A DNA stretch of 64,000 nucleotides from Melioribacteraceae bacterium (GTDB taxonomy: Bacteria; Bacteroidota; Ignavibacteria; Ignavibacteriales; Melioribacteraceae): assembly GCA_023230485.1 (NCBI GenBank), contig JALNXG010000001.1:62001-126000 (forward strand), in the 5' to 3' direction. This document shows, piece by piece, positions 1 through 9,947 of this stretch. The position numbers were made by a program, and so were the translations under genes. The notes beneath the pieces were generated by a model. That model was not told the origin of the DNA and did no database searches. It was given only the letters and a program-made list of their open reading frames with translations. Positions within the stretch are counted from its first letter, which is position 1. Every line of letters starts with the position of its first letter.

Positions 1-2555
1 ATGATCGTAGCAATTTGAAATTCACTATGGAGAGCGGTTCTACTAGTGCTCGTTTGGCTCTTGATTATTTTGAAATTGAATTTACAGCTCAATTAAAAGC
101 GGCAATGGATAATTTGATAGTATTCTCGAAAGATACCACTTCATTGATATCTTATAATTTCTTTAATTTTTCAAATAGTTCCATTAGTGGTTTTGATGTA
201 ACTGATTTTGAGAATGTAAAGATAATTCAAGGTGCTAGTATTAGCGGTGGAGAATTTAGATTTTCAGCCTATGAAAATAAAGGAGCTATCTCAAAATATT
301 ATGGTGTTAATTCGGGGGCATTCAAAACTCCGACTGGAATTGAAAAAATTGAGAATCGTGATTTAAGAGCTATATCATCAGGTGCAGAGTATGTAATTAT
401 TACCAATAAGCTTTTTAAGTCCCAAGCTGAACGCTTGAGAGATTTCAGAGCAAGTGATAATCTTTCTCCATTATCGGGAGATATATTTTATGTCGATGAA
501 ATTGTAAATCAATTCTCTGGTGGTAATCTTGATCCATCAGCTGTACGTAATTTCCTATCAAATGCATATAAGACTTGGCAGACGAAACCATTTTATGTAT
601 TGTTATTTGGTGATGGTGATTATGATTACTTAAATTCTGAAAAGCAGGATAAAAACTATGTCCTAACATATCAAACAAGAGAATCATTAGATGAAATTTT
701 AGCTTATCCTATGGATGATTATTATGCTAGAATAAACGGGAATGATGCTAAGGCAGATCTTGCTATCGGAAGATTAAATATTCGTTCGGTAGAGGATGCT
801 GAAACTGTTGTCGATAAAATTATTCAATATGAAGAGAATGTAGAAAAAGGATTATGGAAAAATACAATTACACTTATTGCGGATGATGGTCCGGCGGCTA
901 CAGGGCAGGATGATGGAAGTATCCATACACGCCAGACAGAGAACTTAGCAAATAATCGTGTTCCGAAATATTTTGATCAAAATAAAGTTTATTTAGCTAT
1001 GTATCCAACTGTGGCTACAGGATTAGGAAGAAGGAAACCATTAGTAAATCAAGCTATAATTGATGCAGTTAATAATGGCACATTAATTTTGAATTTTATC
1101 GGTCATGGAAATCCGGATGTTTGGGCACACGAATCTGTTTTTGAAAAATCAACGACAATTCCGCAATTAAAAAATGACAAATATTTTTTCTTAACAGCCG
1201 CTACGTGCGATTTTGGAAAGTATGATGATCCTGTTCTTCAAAGTGCCACAGAGATAATGATAACAAAACCAAACTCTGGAGCTATTGCTGGTTTTACGGC
1301 TGCACGCGTAGTATATTCTTCTTCTAATGCCGCCTTGAATGATTCATTCTATTCAAATATTTTTAGAAATCGTGAAGGTAATAATATCCCAATTAGATTA
1401 GGTAGAGCATATTTCCTTACTAAACAATTTAGAACAGAAGAGAATGATGAGAAATTCCATTTCTTCGGTGATCCTGCACTTAGATTAAATGAACCTCGCA
1501 TTCCTGTTAGAATCGATTCAATTAATAGTACAGCACTTAATACAGATGTTCAGATTAACGCACTCGGTGAAGTTAGTATTAAGGGTACTGTTATTAATTC
1601 AGCAGGTCAACAAAATAACTTCGATGGTGAAGGTATAATAAGTGTATATGATTCTGAGAGGAATGTCGAAATTAAAGAGATGAATTATACCGTTACCATG
1701 CAAGGTGGATTAATATATCGCGGTAGAGTAGCTATTAATAATGGTTTATTCCAAACTGATTTTACTGTCCCTAAAGATATTTCTTATGAGAATAAAAACG
1801 GTAAAATAATTTCATATATTTTTAATGAAGACAGTGATGGTATTGGTGTAACAAATAGAATTAAGGTTGGCGGCACTAATCCTAATGCCTCTAATGATGG
1901 TAAGGGTCCAGAAATAGAAGTCTTTTTCGATGATATCTCATTTGAAAATTCTAATCTTGTTAACCGTGATTTTACATTACTTGTTAAACTAAAGGATGAT
2001 ACTGGATTAAACACAACCGGTACAGGAATAGGACATAAATTAGAGGGAATATTAGACGGCAACGAAACATCGACATTAGACCTTACTAATTATTTTATTG
2101 GAGATCTTAATTCAGGCGGTAAATCGGGTTTAATTAAATTCAAATTTACAGGCACTGATTTAGGTAATCACAATATCAGAATCAAAGCTTGGGATGTTTT
2201 TAATAATTTCTCTGAATCAACTACATATTTTACAGTAGTTGACGAGGGAACAATTACATTAAGTGATATTTATAATTATCCGAATCCTTTTTCTAATGAA
2301 ACGGATTTTACTTTTCAGCATAATCTTACTAAACCAATTGACATAAAAATCAAGATTTATACAGTAGCCGGTAGATTGATTGAAGAGATTGAAGCATTTA
2401 ATGTCTTTGATAAATTTGTTAGAGTTAATTGGGATGGAAGAGATGCTGATGGCAATCAAATTGCTAATGGTGTTTATTTTTATAAATTAATTGTAGAAAC
2501 TGCCGATGGTGAATTTAAGAATTCCTATCTCGGTAAATTAGCAGTAATAAGATAA
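1..2555 (+). CDS. porU: PorU-like C25 cysteine peptidase, type IX secretion sortase (5' partial)
   Basis: The frame is open to the left edge (first whole codon at 3), so the N-terminus is missing and about 850 residues remain. The protein is a gingipain-like C25 peptidase. The catalytic pair is visible as His in GHGNPDVW (codon 1104-1106) and Cys in TAATCDFGKYDDP (codon 1206-1208). Beta-rich domains follow, then a C-terminal type IX sorting domain of about 90 residues starting at YNYPNPF (about 2271) and ending in KLAVIR. PorU is the cell-surface sortase that removes such C-terminal domains from secreted cargo. porV follows after 28 bases, and this pairing favours PorU over an ordinary secreted gingipain-like protease. 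A TTG at 15 is in frame but is unlikely to be the true start, because the frame stays open upstream and the family is normally longer. Confidence 0.85.
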   Translation, partial: DRSNLKFTMESGSTSARLALDYFEIEFTAQLKAAMDNLIVFSKDTTSLISYNFFNFSNSSISGFDVTDFENVKIIQGASISGGEFRFSAYENKGAISKYYGVNSGAFKTPTGIEKIENRDLRAISSGAEYVIITNKLFKSQAERLRDFRASDNLSPLSGDIFYVDEIVNQFSGGNLDPSAVRNFLSNAYKTWQTKPFYVLLFGDGDYDYLNSEKQDKNYVLTYQTRESLDEILAYPMDDYYARINGNDAKADLAIGRLNIRSVEDAETVVDKIIQYEENVEKGLWKNTITLIADDGPAATGQDDGSIHTRQTENLANNRVPKYFDQNKVYLAMYPTVATGLGRRKPLVNQAIIDAVNNGTLILNFIGHGNPDVWAHESVFEKSTTIPQLKNDKYFFLTAATCDFGKYDDPVLQSATEIMITKPNSGAIAGFTAARVVYSSSNAALNDSFYSNIFRNREGNNIPIRLGRAYFLTKQFRTEENDEKFHFFGDPALRLNEPRIPVRIDSINSTALNTDVQINALGEVSIKGTVINSAGQQNNFDGEGIISVYDSERNVEIKEMNYTVTMQGGLIYRGRVAINNGLFQTDFTVPKDISYENKNGKIISYIFNEDSDGIGVTNRIKVGGTNPNASNDGKGPEIEVFFDDISFENSNLVNRDFTLLVKLKDDTGLNTTGTGIGHKLEGILDGNETSTLDLTNYFIGDLNSGGKSGLIKFKFTGTDLGNHNIRIKAWDVFNNFSESTTYFTVVDEGTITLSDIYNYPNPFSNETDFTFQHNLTKPIDIKIKIYTVAGRLIEEIEAFNVFDKFVRVNWDGRDADGNQIANGVYFYKLIVETADGEFKNSYLGKLAVIR

Positions 2556-2583
2556 ATTGAAAATAACTGGAGGTAAATAAAGT

Positions 2584-3741
2584 ATGAAGAGAATGATTTT
2601 TATCCTGATATTAATGATATCTGTTATCTATACAAAAGCCACGTATGCACAAGGTGAATCAGCGGTTCCATTTCTTTTGTTAGCACCCGATTCAAGGGCT
2701 GGCGGTATAGGTGAATCCGGAGCCGGTTTAGCAGATAATTCGGCGGCAATTTTCTGGAATCCTGCCGGTATTGCTTTTTTAACCGGTTCAGAAGTTACCT
2801 TTACTCATAGTAACTGGTTACCACAATTCCAGCTCGATCTTTTCTATGATTATGCAACTTATAGACAGTATATAGATGATTTAGCCGGAAGTGTAACAGC
2901 AAGTGTTACATATATGAACTTTGGCGAATTTGTTAGAACATCTTCAAATTCACCTGACCCTATTGGCACATTTAGGTCATTCGATGCCGCTTTAACTTTA
3001 GGTTACGCTACGAAAATATCAACAGATTGGGGCCTTGGATTTAATTTCCGTCTTATTCATAGCCGTCTTTCTGATAAACCTACTGAAGTGGAACAGGGTA
3101 CAGGTGTTGCTACTTCTGTAAGTTTTGATGTTGGAGGAATGTGGCGTCCATCTGACTTGGAAATTCCTTTTATTGGTAATATTGGCGATATGTTTAGTGT
3201 TGGTGTTAATCTTTCTAACATTGGTCCAAAAATATATTATATAGATCAGGCTCAGGCAGACCCTATACCAACTAATTTCCGTCTCGGTTTTGCAGCACGT
3301 TTCTTTGAAGATGATTATAATTCACTCACTATGACACTCGATTTTTCGAAGCTTTTAGTTAGCCGGGTTGATTCAACTAAAAAGAAAGATGAGTTTTATA
3401 AAGCAATATTTACCTCATGGGCAGATCAACCATTAAGTGAAGAATTAAGAGATGTTGTAACTTCGATGGGACTAGAATATTGGTATGGAATCCCTGAAGA
3501 TTTTATGTTTGCTCTTCGTGTCGGATTCTTTTATGAAGACCCTGCTTATGGAAATAGAAAATTTGCTACTTTAGGTGCGGGAATTAGATATGATCTTTAT
3601 GGATTCGATTTTAGTTATATAACTACTGATCTATTTAAGAATGGCGAAAACCATCCTTTATCAAATACATTACGTTTTACCCTTCTTATTGGTTGGGGCA
3701 ATACTTCTACTCAAACAAAAGGTTTCCCTCGCGGAATATAA
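2584..3741 (+). CDS. porV: PorV (LptO) outer-membrane protein of the type IX secretion system
   Basis: This 385-residue protein has a signal peptide of about 22 residues ending at TYAQG. It continues with the PorV/PorQ-family opening: APDSRAGGIGESGAGLADN followed by the FWNPAGIAF motif. Alternating beta-barrel strands run to the C-terminus. PorV is an outer-membrane FadL-like barrel that shuttles type IX cargo from the SprA translocon to the PorU sortase. A clear ribosome binding site (ctggaggtaa) precedes the ATG. The gene lies 28 bases after the PorU-like gene and 6 bases before an M6-like secreted protein, so the three are probably one transcript. The PorV name rests on the N-terminal motif and the PorU neighbour. 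The paralogue PorQ is less likely here. Confidence 0.87.
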   Translation: MKRMIFILILMISVIYTKATYAQGESAVPFLLLAPDSRAGGIGESGAGLADNSAAIFWNPAGIAFLTGSEVTFTHSNWLPQFQLDLFYDYATYRQYIDDLAGSVTASVTYMNFGEFVRTSSNSPDPIGTFRSFDAALTLGYATKISTDWGLGFNFRLIHSRLSDKPTEVEQGTGVATSVSFDVGGMWRPSDLEIPFIGNIGDMFSVGVNLSNIGPKIYYIDQAQADPIPTNFRLGFAARFFEDDYNSLTMTLDFSKLLVSRVDSTKKKDEFYKAIFTSWADQPLSEELRDVVTSMGLEYWYGIPEDFMFALRVGFFYEDPAYGNRKFATLGAGIRYDLYGFDFSYITTDLFKNGENHPLSNTLRFTLLIGWGNTSTQTKGFPRGI

Positions 3742-3747
3742 TTTTTT

Positions 3748-6714
3748 ATGAAAAAGTGTATTTTATTATTATTTACGATTTACTTGGGCAGTTTATCTGC
3801 CCAATCTTTTAACAACAAAGTTAAAGATGTATCTCATATTAAAATTCTTGCTGTAATGGCAGAGTTTGAAAAAGATACAGATCAAAATACTTTTGGTAAT
3901 GGTAAGTTTGGTTCGATCTATTCTAAAAACTATGGGGATACCATATTAGACCCATTGCCATTTGATAAACAATATTTTGAGAACCATCTTCTTTTTGCCA
4001 AAAATTATTTTAACAAAGTATCGAAAGGTAAGCTTTCAATTGATTACACAGTTTTACCTGATGTAATTAATTTAGATAAAACGATGAGAGATTATTCTCC
4101 TACTCCTCAGAATCCAAATGATTTAACAAAGCTTGGTAAATTTTCAGAGGAAGTGTGGAATAAGGTAGCTCAACAAAATGCTGATTTCGATTTTAGCTCT
4201 TATGATTTGTTTGTGGTATTCCATGCCGGTGTAGGTAAGGAATTTAATCCTCCGGGTAGTATTGGCGGCGAGCGAGATATGCCTTCTATTTATCTTGGTC
4301 TTAAATCACTTAAAGAAATTGTGGGAGCTTCTTTTACAGGTTTTAATCTTCCTAATAAACTGGTAACTAATACATTAATTCTTCCATCGACTGAATCGAG
4401 GGAAATAAGTACTATTTCGGGTGATATCTTAATTGAATTGACAATAAACGGATTGATAGTATCTAGTATTGCAAGTCATCTTGGATTGCCTGATCTATTC
4501 AATACTACTACTGGCACAAGTGCAATAGGAAGAACCGGATTAATGGATGGTGAATCGATCTTTGCATACAGCGGTGCATTTCCTCCTGAACCATCAGCAT
4601 GGGAAAAAATATTCCTCGGTTGGGAAACACCTATAACTATTAATTCAAATGACAATGTTTATTCCATAGCTTCATCGCAATCAAATGATTCAGATTCTCC
4701 AACTATCTTCAAAGTGCCTATTAATAATATGGAGTATTATCTAATAGAGAACAGAAATAGGGATGCTCATAATGATGGTGCAACCGTAACTTATAAAATT
4801 GGTGAGCAAACTTTTACTTCAAATTACACTAAAGGGGGTAATAGTTTCCAATGGTATTCCGCAGACACACTTAAAGGTGTGGTTGTTGATATTGATGAAT
4901 ATGATTGGGCTGCTGCTGGTAATGGTATTTATATTTGGCATATTGATGAAAATATTATAAATGAGAAAATTGATAAAAATGAGATAAATGCTGATCTTCT
5001 AAATAGAGGAATCAAATTAGTTGAAGCAGATGGCATTAATGATATTGGACAGAAATTCTATGATATATTTGGTGAAACAGTATATGGGCAGGCAACTGAA
5101 GATGACTTCTGGTTTAAGGGAAATAAATCAAAATATTATAATAATGTTTTCTCTAATGATTCTAAGCCCGATTCGAAATCTAATAAAGGTGCTAATTCGC
5201 TTATTACAATCGATAATTTCAGTGAAACTTCTCCTTTTATGTCATTTAATCTTAGTTATAATTCAGATGCGGCTAAGAGAATTTTATCCACTCAAATGTT
5301 AGTTGATAATGAAACTGCTTCACTAATTCCCTCTAATTTAGGTGGAATAAATAGATACTATCGATTATATGATGGGAGACTTTTTCTTATAGATTATAAA
5401 TTAAATTATATAAGGGAATTTGATTACTTCTCTAAAATATCTCCTGTTCTATTTGACCATGAAGGAAGTAAATATATTGTTGGTGGATATGGGCAGAATT
5501 TGAATATTCTACAACATGGTGGTTATGATGATGGTTTTAAAACGATTACCTTCTCTAATGAAATCAGTTGGGTATCCGTTAATAATACACTTAATAGTGG
5601 AGTAAGATTAATTGTTGCCGTAGATAATAAAATCTACTCTGTTGCTTTTGATCCGGTTAATTTAACATTAGAATCATTTTCTTCTGATAAAATTTTATTA
5701 ACGATCCAGAACGAGAATTTATTACAGATATTGAATAATAATACAGCATATTATGTGCTGACGGATAAGAACTATTATTCACTATCAAATAATAATACTT
5801 TTACTTTTTCTGATATGCCAATTAAAGCAGCTTTGACAAAAAACAAAAATGGCGAATATGTTACGATTGTTTTGACTAAAGGGAATAGGTTTGTAGTTCT
5901 CAATTCAGATAATAGTATGAGGAGTATAGAACCGGAAACAGTTAGTGATATAAATAATTTTATTCTTGCCGATGTATCGGGTAAGGGAGAAAACTCAATA
6001 ATTTATACTAGCGGTAATAAATTGTTTGCTTATAATTTTACTGGTGCATTAGAAGAAAATTATCCTTTTGCCATCGATGAAAAGAAAACATTTATGGGTG
6101 AACCGGTTGCTTCCGATATAGATAATGACGAGTTAAATGAAATAATTGCTGCAACGAATTCTGGTGAGCTTTTTGCTTTAAGAGATGGAAAAGTAATTGA
6201 AGGGTATCCATTAGCTATTAATGAAAGTAATAATATTAGATTATTTCTATTTAATTCACATGAATCGGCAAACACACTTCATACGGCAGTTGGTGTGATC
6301 ACCAATTTAACTGAACTTGAAGTTATAGATATTGGTTTAAAGAGCGATAAAATATGGGGTTCTTCTTTTGCTGATTTCAGTAAAACGTCTTTCTTTTCAA
6401 TGGCATCAGTTAAAAATGTATCATCTGATTTTTTACCTGAAAAATCGGTTTACAATTATCCTAATCCGGTTACAGGAAGTACAACGAATATTCGTTATTA
6501 CTTAAAAGAAAGTTCAGAAATAAAAATTATGATATTTGATCTAGCAGGTGCACTTGTTGCTGAATTAAACTCAACCGGTATCGGTGGATTTGAGAATGAA
6601 ACAGTTTGGGATGTATCTAATATTTCCAGCGGTGTTTATTATGCACACGTTGATATTAAAGGAAATTCTGGCTCGTCCGGAAATAAAATTATTAAAATAG
6701 CAGTTATTAAGTAA
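3748..6714 (+). CDS. Secreted M6-like protein with a lost HExxH motif and a type IX sorting domain
   Basis: This 988-residue protein has a signal peptide (1-18, ending LSAQ). Residues about 30-300 look like the M6 (immune inhibitor A) peptidase fold, with the family landmarks HLGLPDLF (244-251), GLMDGESIF and PSAWEKIFLGW (283-292). The zinc site expected just before LGLPD is absent: where M6 enzymes have HExGH, this protein has SSIAS (239-243). The middle is a beta-propeller-like region with a calcium-loop FG-GAP/VCBS-like segment (ASDIDNDELNEIIAA). The C-terminus is a type IX sorting domain beginning YNYPNPVTG and ending KIAVIK. It follows porV by 6 bases. I infer a secreted, surface-attached, catalytically dead protein, perhaps a binding or structural subunit. 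A peptidase with an unconventional metal site is less likely. Confidence 0.75.
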   Translation: MKKCILLLFTIYLGSLSAQSFNNKVKDVSHIKILAVMAEFEKDTDQNTFGNGKFGSIYSKNYGDTILDPLPFDKQYFENHLLFAKNYFNKVSKGKLSIDYTVLPDVINLDKTMRDYSPTPQNPNDLTKLGKFSEEVWNKVAQQNADFDFSSYDLFVVFHAGVGKEFNPPGSIGGERDMPSIYLGLKSLKEIVGASFTGFNLPNKLVTNTLILPSTESREISTISGDILIELTINGLIVSSIASHLGLPDLFNTTTGTSAIGRTGLMDGESIFAYSGAFPPEPSAWEKIFLGWETPITINSNDNVYSIASSQSNDSDSPTIFKVPINNMEYYLIENRNRDAHNDGATVTYKIGEQTFTSNYTKGGNSFQWYSADTLKGVVVDIDEYDWAAAGNGIYIWHIDENIINEKIDKNEINADLLNRGIKLVEADGINDIGQKFYDIFGETVYGQATEDDFWFKGNKSKYYNNVFSNDSKPDSKSNKGANSLITIDNFSETSPFMSFNLSYNSDAAKRILSTQMLVDNETASLIPSNLGGINRYYRLYDGRLFLIDYKLNYIREFDYFSKISPVLFDHEGSKYIVGGYGQNLNILQHGGYDDGFKTITFSNEISWVSVNNTLNSGVRLIVAVDNKIYSVAFDPVNLTLESFSSDKILLTIQNENLLQILNNNTAYYVLTDKNYYSLSNNNTFTFSDMPIKAALTKNKNGEYVTIVLTKGNRFVVLNSDNSMRSIEPETVSDINNFILADVSGKGENSIIYTSGNKLFAYNFTGALEENYPFAIDEKKTFMGEPVASDIDNDELNEIIAATNSGELFALRDGKVIEGYPLAINESNNIRLFLFNSHESANTLHTAVGVITNLTELEVIDIGLKSDKIWGSSFADFSKTSFFSMASVKNVSSDFLPEKSVYNYPNPVTGSTTNIRYYLKESSEIKIMIFDLAGALVAELNSTGIGGFENETVWDVSNISSGVYYAHVDIKGNSGSSGNKIIKIAVIK

Positions 6715-6739
6715 TTTCTAAAAATTTGAAGAATCTATT

Positions 6740-9700
6740 ATGTTAAAAAAAATCCTCTTTATACTCTTTACGTTTAGTTTAATTGTTAATGCACAGTTTG
6801 ATGAATTTCACTCTGAATATAATTGGTTTACGATAAAAGGGAAGCACGTTTCAGTACACTTTCATGAAGGTGCAGAAAGAACTGCCAAAACAATTGCCAA
6901 AATTGGTGATGAAGTTTGGGGTCCTATTACATCTTTATATGGCTACGAGCCGGAATCTGCTCATTATGTAATAAAAGATATTGATGATTATTCAAATGGA
7001 GCTACATATTTCTTTGATAATAAAATTGAAATATGGGCTTCGGCTCTCGATATGGATTTGAGAGGATCACATAATTGGCTTAGAAATGTTATCTCTCATG
7101 AGTTTACTCATCTTGTTCAAATTCAAGCGGCGATGAAATTATCACGATCTATCCCCGCAGTTTATTTGCAATTCTTGAATTATGAAGATAAGAGAAGACC
7201 CGATATTCTTTATGGATTCCCTAATTTTATTGCTTCTTATCCTGTTGCAACTATTAATATACCAGCATGGTTTGCCGAAGGCACAGCTCAATATATGCGT
7301 AAAGAATTTAATTACGATAATTGGGATTCGCACCGTGATATGATTCTCCGTTCTTATGCGCTTGATGGAAAACTTCTTACTTGGAATCAGATGGGTGTTT
7401 TTAATAAAACAAGTTTAGGTAACGAATCTGTTTATAACTCCGGGTTCGCCTTAACACGATATCTTGCTCAAAAATATGGTGAAGAAAAAATTGCAGAAAT
7501 TACTCGAAGATTAGGTAAATGGTCTAATTTTACTATTGATGCCGCTTTCAAGGACGTTCTTGGCAAAGATGGTGATGAAATTTATAATGAATGGACAAAA
7601 TTCTTAATAGATGATTATAATAAAAGAATAGAAAACGTTAGAAAAAATGAAGTATCCGGTATGCAAATAGTCTCCACCGGATTCGGAAATTTTTATCCTC
7701 AATTTTCACCTGATGGTAAAAAGTTTTTATACGTAAGCAATAAGAAAAATGATTACTTCAGTTTATCATCAATCTATTTACGCAATCTCTCTGATTCCAC
7801 CGATAAAATGTTAGTATCAATGGCTAGTTCCACTGTCGAATTTTTAGGAGATAAAAATCAGATTATTTATGCTAAGTTAGATTATGATAATCCAGGAATG
7901 GCTTTTATACACGATCTATTTATTTATGATATAGATAAGGATAAAGATACACGTTTAACTTTTGGTTTAAGAGCAAATAATCCTTCAATTTCCCACGATG
8001 AAAAGAGTATTGTATTTGTCTATCAAAAAGATGGTACAACTAATTTAGGTTCAGTCGATATTGAAGGTAAAAATTTCAAACGGCTTACATTTTTTGAAAA
8101 AGGTGAACAAGTATATAACCCCAAATTTTCTCCCGATGGTAAATGGATAATTTTTGATTATTCTTACGCTAATTCGAGAGAAATTGCAAAAGTAAATGCT
8201 GATGGCTCAGGTTATGAAGTCCTTATTGAAAATGGAACTGATAATCGAAATCCTGTTTTTAAGTCCAGTAATGAAATTCTTTATTCTTCAGACGAGACAG
8301 GAATATTCAATCTTTATATGTACAATTTAGAGACAAAGACAAAACAACGAATCACAAATGTAATTGGCGGTGCGTTTATGCCTGCAATTGATAAAGATGG
8401 CAATATCCTCTACGCCGGTTACACATCGTCTGGATATAAAATATTTAATCTTTCTGTCGATTCTCAATCAAATGTAAATAACGAAGCGCAATACGTTCAA
8501 AGAAATAATCCACCTTTAGAAAATGATCTACCAAAAGGGGATATTACAAAAGAAGCATTCAGTAAATTCAAAAACTATAACGACAAAGATTTACCAGAGT
8601 ATAATATTGAAAAATATACAGGTGTTTTTTCTAAGCTAAGTGTTATACCTTTTATTCGTTATGACAATTATAATATTTCTAACTCGGCATTAGATAGAAT
8701 TAAACCGGGTATATTTTTAGCGTCTAATGATTATCTAAATCGGTATAGCATTTTTGCAGGTGGTTCTCTAAATAAACGATTTGAAAGAGACCTGCTTCTT
8801 CAATTCGATTATAGAAATAAATTACCGATTCTATTTAACCTGGGCTTAAGACCCACTCTTACATTAGAACTATATAGTATTTCGAGAAAGACTAATACTA
8901 ATTTGATTTTTGATTCATTAGATAATTCTCTAAATACTTCCACAGATGTTACATATAATCTTTTTGAAGTTGATCTGGCTGCTAAGAATAAATTTATTAA
9001 TGATGAAAATTTTATCGAGCTACGATTTATCTTTAGTCGATATTCAGCCGAAATCGGAAGTTTTATTTTCCCAAATACGTCGATATTATATCCAACTTCA
9101 AATGATGTTTACTTAATCGGTAGAAATCTTAGATTAACTTACAATCTTGAGGGAATAATACCATCTGTTGATTCTGATATTAATCCAATCGGACGAAAAG
9201 TAGAATTTAAGTATGATTACGAATTTAATAGATTCAATAAAGATAACAATTACGAAATTGTAGAAGGAATGTTAAAGCCGCTATATAGAAATTTCAATTT
9301 TCACCGTGTTGAACTTAATTGGAAAGAACATATCCAATTAATGAAAGATAACGTATTGACATTCCAATTTAGAGGAGCTTCAATCTTAGGTCCTGCCGTT
9401 CCTGATTTCTTTGATTATTATTTGGGCGGATTAATCGGAATGAAAAGTTATCCATTTTATGCAATATCGGGTAATGAACTTTTATGGGCTAATTTAACAT
9501 ATAGATTCCCATTATTCAAAAATATCGATAAGCGTCTCGGTCATCTATATATTGATAAAGTATATTTTTCAGTCTTTGGAGATTTAGGAAATGCTTGGAC
9601 AGGCGGCGGAATACCTGCAATTGATAATTTCAAAAAAGGTTTAGGGGCAGAAATAAGAATTAAGGTTAATTCCTTTTATCTCTTCCCTACAAGTGTTTTC

Positions 9701-9814
9701 TTTAGTTCTGCTTATTCGTTTGATAAAATCACCAAAACTATTCTCGGAGAAACTATTAATTATGGGAAGGAATGGAGTTTTTATGGAGGGATACTTTTTG
9801 AATTTGATTTCTAA
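6740..9814 (+). CDS. Zinc-peptidase / TolB-like propeller / outer-membrane barrel fusion protein
   Basis: This 1024-residue protein has a signal peptide (1-18, ending VNAQ). Residues about 20-290 resemble a clan MA gluzincin peptidase: HEFTH at 120-124 and the third ligand in WFAEGTAQY (Glu180). Residues about 310-580 carry TolB/PD40 propeller repeats (FSPDGKKFLYVS, FSPDGKWIIFDY, SSDETGIFNLYMY). The last 400 residues are rich in alternating strands with an Omp85/BamA-like end (DLGNAWTGGG, then a terminal strand finishing in FEFDF). I infer an outer-membrane-anchored zinc protease or a processing factor. The metal-binding residues are intact, unlike those of the upstream M6-like neighbour 25 bases away. 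Such proteins are often annotated as Tol biopolymer transporter components from the propeller alone, which is misleading here. Confidence 0.72.
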   Translation: MLKKILFILFTFSLIVNAQFDEFHSEYNWFTIKGKHVSVHFHEGAERTAKTIAKIGDEVWGPITSLYGYEPESAHYVIKDIDDYSNGATYFFDNKIEIWASALDMDLRGSHNWLRNVISHEFTHLVQIQAAMKLSRSIPAVYLQFLNYEDKRRPDILYGFPNFIASYPVATINIPAWFAEGTAQYMRKEFNYDNWDSHRDMILRSYALDGKLLTWNQMGVFNKTSLGNESVYNSGFALTRYLAQKYGEEKIAEITRRLGKWSNFTIDAAFKDVLGKDGDEIYNEWTKFLIDDYNKRIENVRKNEVSGMQIVSTGFGNFYPQFSPDGKKFLYVSNKKNDYFSLSSIYLRNLSDSTDKMLVSMASSTVEFLGDKNQIIYAKLDYDNPGMAFIHDLFIYDIDKDKDTRLTFGLRANNPSISHDEKSIVFVYQKDGTTNLGSVDIEGKNFKRLTFFEKGEQVYNPKFSPDGKWIIFDYSYANSREIAKVNADGSGYEVLIENGTDNRNPVFKSSNEILYSSDETGIFNLYMYNLETKTKQRITNVIGGAFMPAIDKDGNILYAGYTSSGYKIFNLSVDSQSNVNNEAQYVQRNNPPLENDLPKGDITKEAFSKFKNYNDKDLPEYNIEKYTGVFSKLSVIPFIRYDNYNISNSALDRIKPGIFLASNDYLNRYSIFAGGSLNKRFERDLLLQFDYRNKLPILFNLGLRPTLTLELYSISRKTNTNLIFDSLDNSLNTSTDVTYNLFEVDLAAKNKFINDENFIELRFIFSRYSAEIGSFIFPNTSILYPTSNDVYLIGRNLRLTYNLEGIIPSVDSDINPIGRKVEFKYDYEFNRFNKDNNYEIVEGMLKPLYRNFNFHRVELNWKEHIQLMKDNVLTFQFRGASILGPAVPDFFDYYLGGLIGMKSYPFYAISGNELLWANLTYRFPLFKNIDKRLGHLYIDKVYFSVFGDLGNAWTGGGIPAIDNFKKGLGAEIRIKVNSFYLFPTSVFFSSAYSFDKITKTILGETINYGKEWSFYGGILFEFDF

Positions 9815-9944
9815 AATCATATTGATAGTAGCTATATCTGCATTTACTATTACTGCCCAAAATAAATTAACAGGCAATTCAGAATTAGATAGGAAAATTG
9901 CATTTGATAAAACTTATGCCGAAAAAAAATCATTATTAAATTAA
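9798..9944 (+). pseudogene. 5' fragment (signal peptide) of the DUF5683 gene, ended by an in-frame TAA
   Basis: The frame begins at TTG 9798, 7 bases after a good ribosome binding site (ggaggg, 9785-9790). ATG 9783 is an alternative start. It encodes a convincing signal peptide (LNLISKIILIVAISAFTITAQ) and a charged linker ending KKSLLN, then stops at TAA 9942-9944. The same frame continues directly into the DUF5683 protein whose ATG is at 9948, with GAG between. DUF5683 proteins normally carry an N-terminal signal sequence, so the two pieces look like one gene of about 284 codons broken by a nonsense codon. It overlaps the upstream barrel gene by 17 bases, consistent with translational coupling. 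A base-calling error or a recent mutation is equally possible. Confidence 0.6.
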
Positions 9945-9947
9945 GAG

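Noticed and set aside
5021..5302. Second frame inside the M6-like gene
   Set aside because: It is an out-of-frame shadow of the secreted protein, with no start signal and no domain.
9921..9930. Homopolymer run before the DUF5683 stop as a frameshift cause
   Set aside because: The two pieces already share one frame, and removing one A still gives an early stop. A nonsense codon explains the break better than an indel.
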